From contig NZ_JACXSS010000001.1 in NCBI RefSeq assembly GCF_014850955.1, positions 124,001 through 188,000 of the forward strand: 64,000 nucleotides of DNA, given 5' to 3'. Positions 36,024 through 45,805 of this stretch are shown here, piece after piece. The notes below the pieces were generated by a model. That model did not search any database and was not told where the DNA came from. It saw only the letters and a program-made list of their open reading frames with translations. The DNA is from Methylomonas albis. GTDB lineage: Bacteria; Pseudomonadota; Gammaproteobacteria; Methylococcales; Methylomonadaceae. The position numbers were made by a program, and so were the translations under genes. The stretch's first letter is position 1. Every line of letters starts with the position of its first letter.

Positions 36024-38561
36024 ATGAGAAAAACCGGAACCCCATCCAGGACGAGCAAGGCCCCAAGCAAAAGCGCATCCACCCTAGGCACATTGCTGCT
36101 TTGTTTGGGGTTAATCACCATCGCCGCACCGCTGATCGCCCTGGCCGAAAACCCAACAGCCAGCAGCAACAATATCAACTACAACATTCCTGCGCAGCCC
36201 TTGTATTCCGCACTCAGTGCTTTGGCTGAGCAATCCGGGGTGCAGTTTGTTTACAACTCGGAGCTGGTCAAGGGTATCGGTTCGCCGGGCGTTAGCGGAC
36301 AGTATTCATTAGAAGCCGCGTTGACACGCTTACTAAAGGGTTCCGGGATAAGCTACCAATTCAATAATGGCAATACCGTGAAATTGGAAAAAATCGTGGT
36401 AACTGAACCGCTAACGGCTACGACTATGCCGGCTGTGACGGTAACAGGTAAATCCAGCTATGCCGACAGCGATCCTTATAATCCCGACTACAACCGCACC
36501 AGCGCCAGCGCCGCGACCAAAACAGATACGCCGATCATGGAAACCCCGGTATCGATTCAGGTAGTGCCTAGGGCGGTGATGAACGATCAAAAAACCACGA
36601 CCATTAAAGACGCGCTCGAAAACGTCAGCAGCATACGTCCGCAATCGTCCTTGGGCCTGAGTAATGCCTACATCGTCCGTGGCTTTAGGAATGGCCGGGT
36701 TTATCGCAATGGCCTAATATCCAGCGGCTTGAATATCGGGGAAGGCGCTCAATACGAAACAGCGAATCTTGAGAGCGTCGAGGTACTGAAAGGCCCGGCA
36801 GCGGTGTTGTTTGGCCGTATCGAGCCCGGCGGCTTAATCAACCTGGTCACCAAAAAACCTCGGGACGAGGCTTATTACTCAGTGGAGCAACGTTTCGGCG
36901 CTTACGATTTTTATCGTACCGAATGGGATGCCACCGGCCCGATCCCCGGCAATAAATCATTGAGCTATCGTTTTTCCGGTGCTTATCAAAACAACAAATC
37001 GTTTCGGGATTTTAATTTCAATGACAGGATTCTGGTCAATCCATCCGTGACCTGGCGGCCCAGCGATGCCACAGAGCTATCATTAGATTTGGAAGCCTTG
37101 CACGAGGACACTCAGGTTGACAGGGGGCTATTTGCTATCGGCAATCGCCCGGCGGCTATTCCCATTAGCCGCTCTTTCATCGACCCCAACGATCCGGTCG
37201 ATACTAACTCCAAGGTGAACCTAGGCTTCAACCTAACGCACGCCTTCAATGAAAACTGGACCTTGCGCAATCGCTTCCTGGCCTCATTTGTATATGACAA
37301 AAATACCTCGGTCAAACCCGCCAACGGCTTTACTGTCGAACAGTTTTTTGATCCGAATTCGGGTAATCGCCGTTATGCGCGGAATATATTTTCTCAAACC
37401 TCCGACAGTGAAACGTATACGACCAATCTGGACTTGACCGGGAAATTCAACTTATGGGGATTCAGCCATCAGACCTTGATCGGCGTTGATTATTTGCGTG
37501 CGGTCGGTACCTACGAGTTCTTCGGCAACTACATGGATCCGGTGCCGGGTTTGGATATCGATATTTATAATCCCCAATACGGTATCGATCCAGCCTATTA
37601 CGCCAACGCGCTGGCAACGCCTTCCGACGACGGCGCCAACCATTACCTGTTCCGGGACGACTGGTATGGCGCGTATTTTCAGGATCACATCACCCTGTGG
37701 GATAAAGTGCATATCCTGGGCGGTGGTCGCTACGATTGGGCAAGAACCGGCTTGGGCATAGGTGATTCGGCTAGCGCCGCCGATGCCGCCTTACCTTCGC
37801 GCCGGGATGAAGGCTTTAGCCCAAGGGTGGGGGTTCTCTATCAACCCTGGGCCTGGGCCAGTATCTACGGCAATTGGACCACTTCATTCGGTGCCAACAA
37901 TGGCATAACAGCCTCCGGCGCAACGATCAACCCGGAAATCGGCGAACAATTCGAAGCCGGGTTTAAAACCGAGTTTTTCGATCAGCGCTTGTCCACGACC
38001 TTGGCGTATTACCATTTGACCAAAGAAAACTTGATGACCCGCGATTTCAACAGCCCGGACCCGTTCGCCAGTGCGGCTATCGGCAAAGCTCGCAGCCGAG
38101 GTATCGAACTGGATATAGCCGGACGGCTTACCGACGAGTTCAGTATCATCGGCAACTATGCCTTTACCGATGCTCGTATTACCAAAGACTTTTCCGGTCT
38201 GCAGGGCAACCGTCTGAACAATGTGCCAGAGCATTCCGGCAGTCTGTGGCTCAAATACGATATTCATCACTACGAACCGTTGAACGGTTTGAGTTTTGGC
38301 TTGGGCATGTTTGCAGCCGGACAACGGCAAGGCGATAACGACAATACCTTTGTATTACCCGGCTATGCCAGATTGGATGCCTTTGCCAGCTATACCTATC
38401 ATCTTGGCAAATCTCGGTTGATCACCCAATTTAATGTCCGCAATCTGCTGGATAAAACCTATTACGAATCCACCGATCCTTTCCAAAATGCCCCGCCGCG
38501 TGTCGGTATTTACCCTGGCGCGCCGCTCACCGCAATGGGAACGGTGCGGCTGGAGTTTTAG
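36024..38561 (+). CDS. TonB-dependent siderophore receptor with STN signalling domain, cassette 1
   Basis: An 845-residue outer-membrane receptor. Signal peptide to about residue 41 ('TLLLCLGLITIAAPLIALA'), then the STN signalling domain ('INYNIPAQPLYSALSALAEQSGVQFVYNSEL', residues ~50-120), a TonB-box-like 'PAVTVTGKS', the plug domain ('ETPVSIQVVPRAVMNDQ...ALENVSSIRPQ', 'ESVEVLKGPAAVLFGRIEPGGLINLVTKKP') and a 22-strand barrel ending '...TAMGTVRLEF' with terminal Phe. The STN domain marks it as a transducing receptor that reports ligand binding to FecR. Ligand is unknown; sequence type is FhuE/FpvA-like ferric siderophore. GAGGA precedes ATG 36024. Confidence 0.94.
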   Translation: MRKTGTPSRTSKAPSKSASTLGTLLLCLGLITIAAPLIALAENPTASSNNINYNIPAQPLYSALSALAEQSGVQFVYNSELVKGIGSPGVSGQYSLEAALTRLLKGSGISYQFNNGNTVKLEKIVVTEPLTATTMPAVTVTGKSSYADSDPYNPDYNRTSASAATKTDTPIMETPVSIQVVPRAVMNDQKTTTIKDALENVSSIRPQSSLGLSNAYIVRGFRNGRVYRNGLISSGLNIGEGAQYETANLESVEVLKGPAAVLFGRIEPGGLINLVTKKPRDEAYYSVEQRFGAYDFYRTEWDATGPIPGNKSLSYRFSGAYQNNKSFRDFNFNDRILVNPSVTWRPSDATELSLDLEALHEDTQVDRGLFAIGNRPAAIPISRSFIDPNDPVDTNSKVNLGFNLTHAFNENWTLRNRFLASFVYDKNTSVKPANGFTVEQFFDPNSGNRRYARNIFSQTSDSETYTTNLDLTGKFNLWGFSHQTLIGVDYLRAVGTYEFFGNYMDPVPGLDIDIYNPQYGIDPAYYANALATPSDDGANHYLFRDDWYGAYFQDHITLWDKVHILGGGRYDWARTGLGIGDSASAADAALPSRRDEGFSPRVGVLYQPWAWASIYGNWTTSFGANNGITASGATINPEIGEQFEAGFKTEFFDQRLSTTLAYYHLTKENLMTRDFNSPDPFASAAIGKARSRGIELDIAGRLTDEFSIIGNYAFTDARITKDFSGLQGNRLNNVPEHSGSLWLKYDIHHYEPLNGLSFGLGMFAAGQRQGDNDNTFVLPGYARLDAFASYTYHLGKSRLITQFNVRNLLDKTYYESTDPFQNAPPRVGIYPGAPLTAMGTVRLEF

Positions 38562-38596
38562 GCGGATAAACGGGTGAACAAGGAGCGAATAGCCAT

Positions 38597-39877
38597 ATGC
38601 CAAACCGAGATATGCGCGGCAAAAGCCATCTATCCAGTATTCGTCGGGTAACGATGAACACCGAGACAAATCAAAGCGACTTGATCGATCACGCCTCGCC
38701 ATCAAGCCTGACGCTAACCAAGCTGAAAAGGCGCCGAAAACGCTGGCTGGGCGTGCATCTTTACTTGGGTTTGAGTCTGGGGCTGCTACTGTCGATCTAT
38801 GGTGTCACGGGTAGTATCCTGGTATTTCAAACTGAAATTGCCGAGTGGCTGCAAGCTGATGTGTTGCTGGTGAAGATGCCGTCTCAGGCAGCCTATCGGC
38901 CGTTGTCCGAGGTTTTTTCGGCGGGCCGGGATGCGATGCCGACGCGGGCCAAGCCTGTTTTTGCGACTTACCCGCGCAATGAGTTCGCGGCATTTAAACT
39001 CTACTTTTCGGTCGATACGCCCGCTGGAACGGAACGCTGGCTGGTGGCGGTTAATCCTTACACGGCGCGGGTCACCGGCAAGCAACTGCAAAGCAGATCG
39101 GCAGACTGGTTACCGGCCACCTTTATCGGCCTGATGTTTGAATTGCATTACGCGCTGCTGATTCCGTCCGAAGAAGTCAGCACGGTGATCGTCGGTGTCT
39201 CGGCGGCCTTGCTGAACATCTCGACGCTGACCGGCCTGATCGTCTGGTGGCCGCTGACCGGGCATTGGCGCAATGCCCTGACTTTTAAGGCCAAGGCCGG
39301 CAAAGTCCGCTTCAATTACGACCTGCATAAAACCAGCGGCTTTTACACGCTGTTGGTGATGGTGCCGGTACTGTTTTCCGGGATTTACATGGTGCTGCCG
39401 CACAACGTGGTGCCGGTGCTGGAACTGTTCTCGCCCGTGACTTACCGCTACTGGTTTCAATCCCAACCGCCTTATCCAAATGCCCCGGCCATCGGCATGG
39501 ATGACGCGGTGGCGATTGCCTTTAAACAATACCCCCAAGGTCGTCCGCACTGGATTTACGGCGCGGCGGAGCCGACTCAAACCTACACGGTTTGCCAGGA
39601 CGGCGTCGACGCACCCGGCAGCCTCTTGCAACGCCGTTGCACGGTGATCGACCGCTACAGCGGCAAGATTCTGGACTTGGACGATCCCAGTCTGCCGACT
39701 GCCACGGCCGGCGAAATCTTCACGCACTGGCAATGGCCTTTGCATTCCGGCCAGGCCTTCGGCATGACCGGGCGGATTTTGGTGTTTATCACCGGACTGG
39801 CCTGCCCGGTGTTGTTCGTGACCGGGGTGATTCGCTGGCGGCAGAAAGCCACAGTCCAGCAAAGTCGCCAGCGCTGA
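38597..39877 (+). CDS. PepSY-associated TM protein, cassette 1
   Basis: A 426-residue inner-membrane PepSY_TM protein begun at ATG 38597 (AAGGAG 11 bases upstream; ATG 38654 is an alternative). 'RRRKRWLGVHLYLGLSLGLLLSIYGVTGSILVF' is the first helix with the conserved His; others lie at ~195-225, ~255-275 and ~395-415. It contains 'ELHYALLIP' and 'YDLHKTSGFYTLLVM'. Encoded 35 bases after the receptor, it probably assists removal or reduction of iron from the imported siderophore, as proposed for PiuB-like proteins. It is closely similar in sequence to the PepSY protein of cassette 2. Confidence 0.88.
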   Translation: MPNRDMRGKSHLSSIRRVTMNTETNQSDLIDHASPSSLTLTKLKRRRKRWLGVHLYLGLSLGLLLSIYGVTGSILVFQTEIAEWLQADVLLVKMPSQAAYRPLSEVFSAGRDAMPTRAKPVFATYPRNEFAAFKLYFSVDTPAGTERWLVAVNPYTARVTGKQLQSRSADWLPATFIGLMFELHYALLIPSEEVSTVIVGVSAALLNISTLTGLIVWWPLTGHWRNALTFKAKAGKVRFNYDLHKTSGFYTLLVMVPVLFSGIYMVLPHNVVPVLELFSPVTYRYWFQSQPPYPNAPAIGMDDAVAIAFKQYPQGRPHWIYGAAEPTQTYTVCQDGVDAPGSLLQRRCTVIDRYSGKILDLDDPSLPTATAGEIFTHWQWPLHSGQAFGMTGRILVFITGLACPVLFVTGVIRWRQKATVQQSRQR

Positions 39878-39995
39878 AAACGACTAGTTTTTAGCTGCTG
39901 ATAACCACCAGGGCTTAACAGTGGGTGGATGTTTGGTGTATGAATTTGCCGCTGTTCCAGCCGCGAGTTGAAGCTGGAAGCACGAATTTAAAAGT

Positions 39996-40015
39996 GTGGC
40001 ATATGCCGCATTTTG
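39996..40015. promoter_or_regulatory. Shared motif B upstream of fecI-2
   Basis: GTGGCATATGCCGCATTTTG, aligned with 34192-34211 and 45806-45825; contains the palindrome GGCATATGCC. It lies ~134 bases before the fecI-2 start, in a 270-bp gap that otherwise shows no gene. Confidence 0.5.
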
Positions 40016-40148
40016 CGCGCTGCGCTTCCAGGATTTTTGCCGTCAATGCCGCCAACTGATGGCGCAATCCCTTCATAACGCTGGCGTCACAGGCTAGTGG
40101 CTTAAAATTTGCGGTAGCAGAAGACGTTTCACTGTCGACTATGTGTTC

Positions 40149-40655
40149 ATGGATGCAATCACCGATTCCGATTTACTTGCTAGCTTTCTGCTCTACCAGA
40201 AGGATCTCCAGCAATTTTTGACGCATAAGGTCAATTGTGCCGAAACCGCGGCGGATTTGATTCAAGAAACCTATTTACGCATCGCCCACTATTCCGCTGC
40301 CGGCGAGATCGCCAATCAGCGGGCGTTCGTGTTTCGCGTCGCCGACAATCTTGCTTTGGACCACTTGCGCAGTCGGGCTCGGCAAGAACGACGCGACGGC
40401 GGTCTGGTGGGCGAGGACATTGCTTGCGGCCAACCGCAACCGGACAATACGCTGGAGGGGCAGCAACAAATGGAATTGTTCGAAACACTCATCTACGAGT
40501 TGCCGCCGCAATGCCGCAAGGTGTTCTTGTTATGCCGAGTGGAAGGCAAGCGTTACTCAGAAATCGCCGCCGAGTTGGGCATATCGGCGCGCACTGTGGA
40601 AAGTCATATGCATAAGGCCTTGAAGCATTTCAAAGACCGCATCGATTTCCTTTGA
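40149..40655 (+). CDS. FecI-like ECF sigma factor, cassette 2
   Basis: A 168-residue ECF sigma factor begun at ATG 40149 (a GTG 6 bases earlier is in frame). Region 2: 'LTHKVNCAETAADLIQETYLRIAHY...RAFVFRVADNLALDHLRSRARQER'. Region 4: 'LIYELPPQCRKVFLLCRVEGKRYSEIAAELGISARTVESHMHKALKHF'. It belongs to the iron-starvation FecI group and is followed by its FecR partner 90 bases downstream, then by a receptor and a PepSY protein, the same order as in cassette 1. Confidence 0.93.
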   Translation: MDAITDSDLLASFLLYQKDLQQFLTHKVNCAETAADLIQETYLRIAHYSAAGEIANQRAFVFRVADNLALDHLRSRARQERRDGGLVGEDIACGQPQPDNTLEGQQQMELFETLIYELPPQCRKVFLLCRVEGKRYSEIAAELGISARTVESHMHKALKHFKDRIDFL

Positions 40656-40745
40656 TGCTCCAAGTGGCTCGTATCATGCAAATTAACCCTGTTCTGAAAA
40701 CATGGCATCATGCCCGTCTCGGCTCACCTCTTCGTTCAGCTAACC

Positions 40746-41804
40746 ATGTCCGATAAGTTCCAATCCGCGTCTTCCGATTCGCTTTCTGACCAGGCACTCG
40801 CCTGGTTTGCGCGCTTGCAAGCGGATGACGTCAGCGACGAAGCGCGTCGCCAATTTGAAACTTGGTATCACGCCGATCCCCGGCACGCCGCAGCCTACGA
40901 CAAATCCTGCAATCTATGGGACTTGCTGCAACAACCGGCGGAGCGGGTTCAGCTACGGCTACAAGCGGAGGCCGCTAAAACTGAAGCGGAACCCTCTCCC
41001 GCTGGGACGACTGCATGGATGCAGGAGGTAGGGCAACGTCTGGAACAGTTGCCGAGAGGGCAGGGTGAGGGGTGTTTGCCGCCGCCGGCTAGCGGCCGAA
41101 ACCTGCACCGGGTTGCCTTGGGCTGTCTTGGGTTGTTATTGCTGGTGGCCGGCTGGCGACTGCCGGAGCACTGGCAAAACTGGCGTAGCGATTACCATAC
41201 CGTAGCTGGCCAACAACTCAGCATCGATCTGGAAGACGGCTCGCGGCTGACCTTGAATACCGATACGGCATTGGCGGTCCGTTACAGCGACAACTTGCGG
41301 GAGATCGAATTGCTGCGCGGCGAAGCCTATTTCGAAGTCGCGCCTAATAAGCAACGGCCTTTTGTCGTCGACGGCGGCCATGCGACCGCGCGCGCCGTCG
41401 GCACCGCCTACAGCGTTCGCAAACAAGCCGGCGAGCTACGCGTCGTCGTCAGCGAAGGCACCGTGGAGGTCGGCGCCGATAGCGCCAAGGCGTTGGTGCA
41501 CGCCACCGAGCAAGCCGAGTATCGGCAAGGCCGGCTGCAAGCCGTTGCCCGGCTCGACAACGACGATGCGCTGGCCTGGCGGCGACGCCAAACCGTGTTT
41601 CACCGCCAGCCTTTGACGCAAGTGTTGGAGGAAGTTAACCGCTATCGGCAAGGCCGGATTGTCGCGGTCAATCCGCGGTTGGCCGAACGGGTGGTCAACG
41701 GTGTCTTCAACAACGCCGACCCCGATGCCGTGCTGGCCGCGTTGACAACCACGCTTCAAGCCAAGGCCTTGCGGATGCCGGGCGATTGGGTGTTGTTGTA
41801 TTGA
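40746..41804 (+). CDS. FecR-like anti-sigma/transducer, cassette 2
   Basis: A 352-residue inner-membrane transducer begun at ATG 40746. DUF4880 domain ('DQALAWFARLQADDVSDEARRQFETWYHADPRHAAAYDKSCNLW') is followed by an unusual stretch at residues ~82-120 ('SPAGTTAWMQEVGQRLEQLPRGQGEG') that is a translated dispersed repeat. Then come the membrane helix 'VALGCLGLLLLVAGW', the periplasmic FecR domain ('LSIDLEDGSRLTLNTDTALAV', 'LLRGEAYFEVAPN') and the C-terminal 'EVNRYRQGRIVAVNPRLAERVVNGVF' domain. Function as in cassette 1. The repeat lies in the linker between cytoplasmic domain and helix, where it may be tolerated. Confidence 0.93.
   Translation: MSDKFQSASSDSLSDQALAWFARLQADDVSDEARRQFETWYHADPRHAAAYDKSCNLWDLLQQPAERVQLRLQAEAAKTEAEPSPAGTTAWMQEVGQRLEQLPRGQGEGCLPPPASGRNLHRVALGCLGLLLLVAGWRLPEHWQNWRSDYHTVAGQQLSIDLEDGSRLTLNTDTALAVRYSDNLREIELLRGEAYFEVAPNKQRPFVVDGGHATARAVGTAYSVRKQAGELRVVVSEGTVEVGADSAKALVHATEQAEYRQGRLQAVARLDNDDALAWRRRQTVFHRQPLTQVLEEVNRYRQGRIVAVNPRLAERVVNGVFNNADPDAVLAALTTTLQAKALRMPGDWVLLY
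40990..41072. repeat. CCCTCTCCCGCTGGGA...CAGGGTGAGGGG repeat inside fecR-2
   Basis: A dispersed repeat with outer words CCCTCTCCCGCTGGGA and GAGAGGGCAGGGTGAGGGG, translated in frame in the FecR linker. A shorter relative lies in polA at 14431. Confidence 0.7.
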
Positions 41805-41933
41805 CGTAATAGATGGGTGCACCTTGCGCCGTTAGCCTGCGATTATAAAAATATTTTTCTCGCCACTAAGGGTAAGCCCGAACCCGCGTCGTCTTTGTCG
41901 GTAATACCATTCATCGACGAAGGAGATAGACGC

Positions 41934-44465
41934 ATGAAATATCCCGCACCCGCTTGCCGTGCCCCGCTCTACGCAGCACTTGCTGCCGGCCTGTTGACTT
42001 CCGCTGTGGCCATAGCCGCTGAGCAAGCCGCGCAAACCTTTGATATTCGCTCCCAAGCGCTGTCCTCCGCATTGACGCGTTTTTCCGCGCTCACCGGCTT
42101 GCAAGTGCTGTATGAAGGCGACATTGCCGAACGAATTTCCGCGCCGGAGGTGAAAGGTAGCTATACAGCGGAACAGGCTTTGCAGAACTTGCTGCGCGGT
42201 TCCGGGCTGCACTACCGGTTCAGCAATGGTAACACCGTCACTTTGGAAAAAGCCGCTGCGCTGGAACCTCAGACGGCGACAGGTACGACTACCTTGCCGA
42301 GTGTAACGGTGACTGGTAAAACAAGTTATGATCCCAACAACCCTTTCGATACAAATTACGCGCTACCCAACAGTAGCACAGCTACCAAGACCGATACGCC
42401 GATTATGGAGACGCCGGTGTCGATTCAAGTGGTGCCGCGGGCTGTGATGAATGACCAAAAATCCGTGACGATTAAGGATGCGTTGGAAAATGTCAGCAGT
42501 GTAAGACCGCAACCTACCTTGGGAAATGATGTTGGATTTCTTGTTAGAGGGTTTAGACAGCCCAAATTTTTTCGCAACGGCTTGGTTGCCAACGGCACAA
42601 ATGCCAATTTTCCCAGCTTTTTCGATACCGCCAATCTTGAGCGCCTGGAAGTGTTGAAAGGCCCTGCCTCCATTTTATTCGGACGCATTGAACCTGGCGG
42701 CTTGATCAACCTGACCACAAAAAAACCGCTCGACACGCCGTATTATTCCTTGGAACAGCAATTCGGTTCCTACGATTTCTATCGTACCCAGTGGGATGCC
42801 ACCGGACCGGTGACTAAAGAAGGCGATCTGCTGTACCGATTCAACGGCTCACATCTGAGCAGTAATTCTTTCCGCGACTTTGTTTTTAAAGACCGCACCA
42901 TGGCCGATGGCAGCATGACTTGGCGACCAACCGATGCCACCGACTTTACCGTCGAAGTGGAAGGTCTCGATCAGGATTATCAAGCGGACTTGGGGGTTCC
43001 GGTAGTCGGTACGCGCCCCGCCGCCATCCCGGTCAGCCGGTCTCTCCGTGATCCCAACGATCCGGTGGACCATGCCTCGAAAGTCAATTTGAATACCGAG
43101 TTGACGCATCGCCTTAATGAATCGTGGATTATCCACAACCGTTTTTTGATGCAAAATACAAATTCGCGCGAAACTTTCATCAATCCGGCACCTAACGCAA
43201 CTGCACTGAATGAAGCAACCGGAATGCTGCAACGCAATATCTACTTTCAGAGCCAGGATACCGAATCTTATGCCACCAATCTCGATTTAACCGGCAAGTT
43301 CCAACTGGGCTCTACTAACCATGAAATACTGGTTGGCTATGACTATCTGCGATCATTCACCAAATATCACACGCAAGGTTTTTACAGCGTTGCAAATCCG
43401 AGTCTGGATATCAATATCTATAATCCGGGTCCCAGTTACGGCATCGATCCAGCGGTATTCAGTAATGCGCTTTTGAGTATTGATCCTTTTGATGAGGGCA
43501 GCAATTTTGCTGTTTTTAAGGATGAATGGCACGGCGCTTACTTTCAGGACCATATTACGCTTTGGGATACATTGCATATCTTGGGCGGCGGTCGTTATGA
43601 CTGGACGGAAAGCGGCAATGCCTATAGAGAGTCTTTCGCGGCAGCCGATAATGCCCTGAAAAACTCTTCACCGACTCTGATACGTAAAAACGAAGGTTTT
43701 AGCCCTCGGGTCGGCCTTCTATATCAGCCTTTGAATTGGCTAAGCCTTTATGGAAATTGGACCAATTCATTCGGCGCGAATAATGGCGTATCGTCTACCG
43801 GTGCTGCCTTTGCCCCGCAAATTGGCGAGCAATTCGAGGCAGGTTTCAAGACCGAGTGGTTTGATAAACGCCTGTCTACCACCGTCGCCTACTACCATTT
43901 GAGCAAAGAAAACCTGTTAACACCTGACCTGACGACACCGGACTTGAATGATAGCGTGGCAATAGGCAAACAAAGAAGTCAAGGCATTGAACTGGATGTT
44001 GCCGGACAACTCACCGAAGAATTGAGCATGATCGGTAATTACGCGTATACCGATGCAAGAATTATTGCGGATAACCGGACTCTAAATGATCAATTGAATG
44101 GTTATGAAGGTAAACGCATGCCCAATGTACCCGAGCATGCTGGGAGTATTTGGTTGAAATACGATATTAAGCGAAATCCGCTATTCAGAGGTTTGAGTTT
44201 CGGTATCGGCGCCTATGCGGCGGGTCAGCGGGAAGGCGATAACGAAAACTCCTTTCAACTGCCCGGCTATGTGCGCCTCGATGCCTTTACCGCGTACCAA
44301 TGGAAAGTAGGCGATTCGAAATTGACCGCACAATTTAATATTCGTAACTTGTTGGACAAAACCTATTACGAATCGACCGACCCCAATTTGAATACTTCAC
44401 CGCGTACAGGCGTTTATCCGGGCAGTCCGTTGTTTGCAATGGGTTCGATCAGATTGGAATATTAA
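41934..44465 (+). CDS. TonB-dependent siderophore receptor with STN signalling domain, cassette 2
   Basis: An 843-residue outer-membrane receptor begun at ATG 41934, which has AGGAG 8 bases upstream; the frame extends 39 codons further without support. Signal peptide 'YAALAAGLLTSAVAIAAE', STN domain ('FDIRSQALSSALTRFSALTGLQVLYEGDI'), TonB-box-like 'PSVTVTGKT', plug ('METPVSIQVVPRAVMNDQ', 'ERLEVLKGPASILFGRIEPGGLINLTTKKP') and barrel ending 'LFAMGSIRLEY'. It is clearly a paralogue of the receptor at 36024, with long identical blocks, so the two cassettes arose by duplication. Ligand unknown. Confidence 0.94.
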   Translation: MKYPAPACRAPLYAALAAGLLTSAVAIAAEQAAQTFDIRSQALSSALTRFSALTGLQVLYEGDIAERISAPEVKGSYTAEQALQNLLRGSGLHYRFSNGNTVTLEKAAALEPQTATGTTTLPSVTVTGKTSYDPNNPFDTNYALPNSSTATKTDTPIMETPVSIQVVPRAVMNDQKSVTIKDALENVSSVRPQPTLGNDVGFLVRGFRQPKFFRNGLVANGTNANFPSFFDTANLERLEVLKGPASILFGRIEPGGLINLTTKKPLDTPYYSLEQQFGSYDFYRTQWDATGPVTKEGDLLYRFNGSHLSSNSFRDFVFKDRTMADGSMTWRPTDATDFTVEVEGLDQDYQADLGVPVVGTRPAAIPVSRSLRDPNDPVDHASKVNLNTELTHRLNESWIIHNRFLMQNTNSRETFINPAPNATALNEATGMLQRNIYFQSQDTESYATNLDLTGKFQLGSTNHEILVGYDYLRSFTKYHTQGFYSVANPSLDINIYNPGPSYGIDPAVFSNALLSIDPFDEGSNFAVFKDEWHGAYFQDHITLWDTLHILGGGRYDWTESGNAYRESFAAADNALKNSSPTLIRKNEGFSPRVGLLYQPLNWLSLYGNWTNSFGANNGVSSTGAAFAPQIGEQFEAGFKTEWFDKRLSTTVAYYHLSKENLLTPDLTTPDLNDSVAIGKQRSQGIELDVAGQLTEELSMIGNYAYTDARIIADNRTLNDQLNGYEGKRMPNVPEHAGSIWLKYDIKRNPLFRGLSFGIGAYAAGQREGDNENSFQLPGYVRLDAFTAYQWKVGDSKLTAQFNIRNLLDKTYYESTDPNLNTSPRTGVYPGSPLFAMGSIRLEY

Positions 44466-44499
44466 TAAATAGCAAAGCGTGTTCGGCGGTTTGAGGGCT

Positions 44500-44606
44500 T
44501 TAAATTCGCCCGATTCCGTTTTACGAAACGTAACAACGATCTGGATGTTGCCAAGCAACTTACTGAAAAAATTGAGCATGATCGTAAATTTCGTGTTGAT
44601 GAAACT
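44500..44606 (+). other. Relic of receptor-gene sequence between receptor 2 and PepSY 2
   Basis: Bases ~44540-44592 (CTGGATGTTGCC...ATTGAGCATGATCG) match receptor 2 at ~43991-44035 with about 80% identity by eye and one extra base, which shifts the frame. It appears to be a decayed fragment of a third or duplicated receptor gene. It occupies the leader of the following PepSY gene. Confidence 0.6.
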
Positions 44607-45759
44607 TAAATCCCGCCGCAAGCTGTGGCTGCAAGTGCATTTGTGGCTGGGGCTGACGCTGGGCTTGCTTTTGTCGATTTACGGCATCACCGGTAGCATC
44701 TTGGTGTTTCATGCCGAAATCGACGAATGCTTGCATCCTCACATGTTGACGGTGAAGCCACCGGAGCATGCAGAATATCGGCCCTTGGCGGAAATTTTCG
44801 CGGTCGGCAAGCAGGCGATGCCGCCAGCCGCGAAGCATACCTTCTCTACCTATCCGCGCAACTCGGAGGCAACGTTCAAGTTGAACTTTACCGTTCCAAG
44901 CGCGGACAGCGTTGAACGCTGGCTGGTGGCAGTCGACCCTTACACGGCGCGGGTCACCGGCAAGCAGTTGCAGGGCCGATCCGACAACTGGCTGCCCAAC
45001 ACCTTTATCGGCCTGATGTTCGAACTCCATTACGCTCTGCTGATTCCGTCCGAGGAAATCAGCGCGGCGATTGTCGGCATCTCGGCGGCACTGCTGATTA
45101 TTTCGACCTTGACCGGCCTGATCGTCTGGTGGCCGCTGACCGGCAAATGGCGCCAGGCGCTGGTTTTCAAGGCCGGCGCCGGCAAGGCGCGCTTCAATTA
45201 CGACCTGCATAAAACCAGCGGCTTTTACACCTTGCTGGTGATGCTGCCGGTGCTGTTTTCCGGGATATACATGGTATTGCCGCATAACGTGGTGCCGGTA
45301 CTGGAAGTCTTTTCGCCGGTGACTTACCGCTATTGGTTTCAATCCACCTCGCCCGCGCCAAACGCCCCGACCATTGGCATGGATGAAGCCGTGGCGATGG
45401 CGTTGAAACAATACCCAACGGGCCGGCCGCACTGGATTTACGGCGCGCCGAATCCCAGCCAGACTTACACGGTGTGCCAGGACGGCGTCGACGCGCCCGG
45501 AAGTATCCTGCAAAGGCGTTGCACGGTGATTGACCGCTATAGCGGCAAGATTCTGGACTTGGACGATCCCAGTCTGCCAACCGCGACTGCCGGTGAAGTG
45601 TTTACCCATTGGCAATGGCCACTGCACTCCGGCCAGGCTTTCGGCATGACCGGACGAATTTTGGTGTTTATCACCGGTCTGGCTTGCCCTGTGTTGTTTA
45701 TCACTGGGGTGATTCGCTGGCTACAAAAACGTCGGGGACGGCAATTACTGAGCAAATAA
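44578..45759 (+). CDS. PepSY-associated TM protein, cassette 2
   Basis: A 393-residue inner-membrane protein if started at ATG 44578; ATG 44599 (MKLKSRRKLWLQVHLWLG) is equally possible, and a GTG at 44479 is in frame. None has a strong ribosome site, because a receptor-gene relic lies here. Helices: residues ~20-45, ~165-190, ~220-245 and ~360-385. Conserved blocks 'YDLHKTSGFYTLLVMLPVLFSGIYMVLPHNVVPVLE' and 'CTVIDRYSGKILDLDDPSLPTATAGE' are almost identical to cassette 1. Presumed to help handle imported ferric siderophore at the inner membrane. Confidence 0.88.
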   Translation: MIVNFVLMKLKSRRKLWLQVHLWLGLTLGLLLSIYGITGSILVFHAEIDECLHPHMLTVKPPEHAEYRPLAEIFAVGKQAMPPAAKHTFSTYPRNSEATFKLNFTVPSADSVERWLVAVDPYTARVTGKQLQGRSDNWLPNTFIGLMFELHYALLIPSEEISAAIVGISAALLIISTLTGLIVWWPLTGKWRQALVFKAGAGKARFNYDLHKTSGFYTLLVMLPVLFSGIYMVLPHNVVPVLEVFSPVTYRYWFQSTSPAPNAPTIGMDEAVAMALKQYPTGRPHWIYGAPNPSQTYTVCQDGVDAPGSILQRRCTVIDRYSGKILDLDDPSLPTATAGEVFTHWQWPLHSGQAFGMTGRILVFITGLACPVLFITGVIRWLQKRRGRQLLSK

Positions 45760-45805
45760 GGGGCGTAAAACTTAAATATAACTATGTTAAATAAATGATT
45801 CCAGT

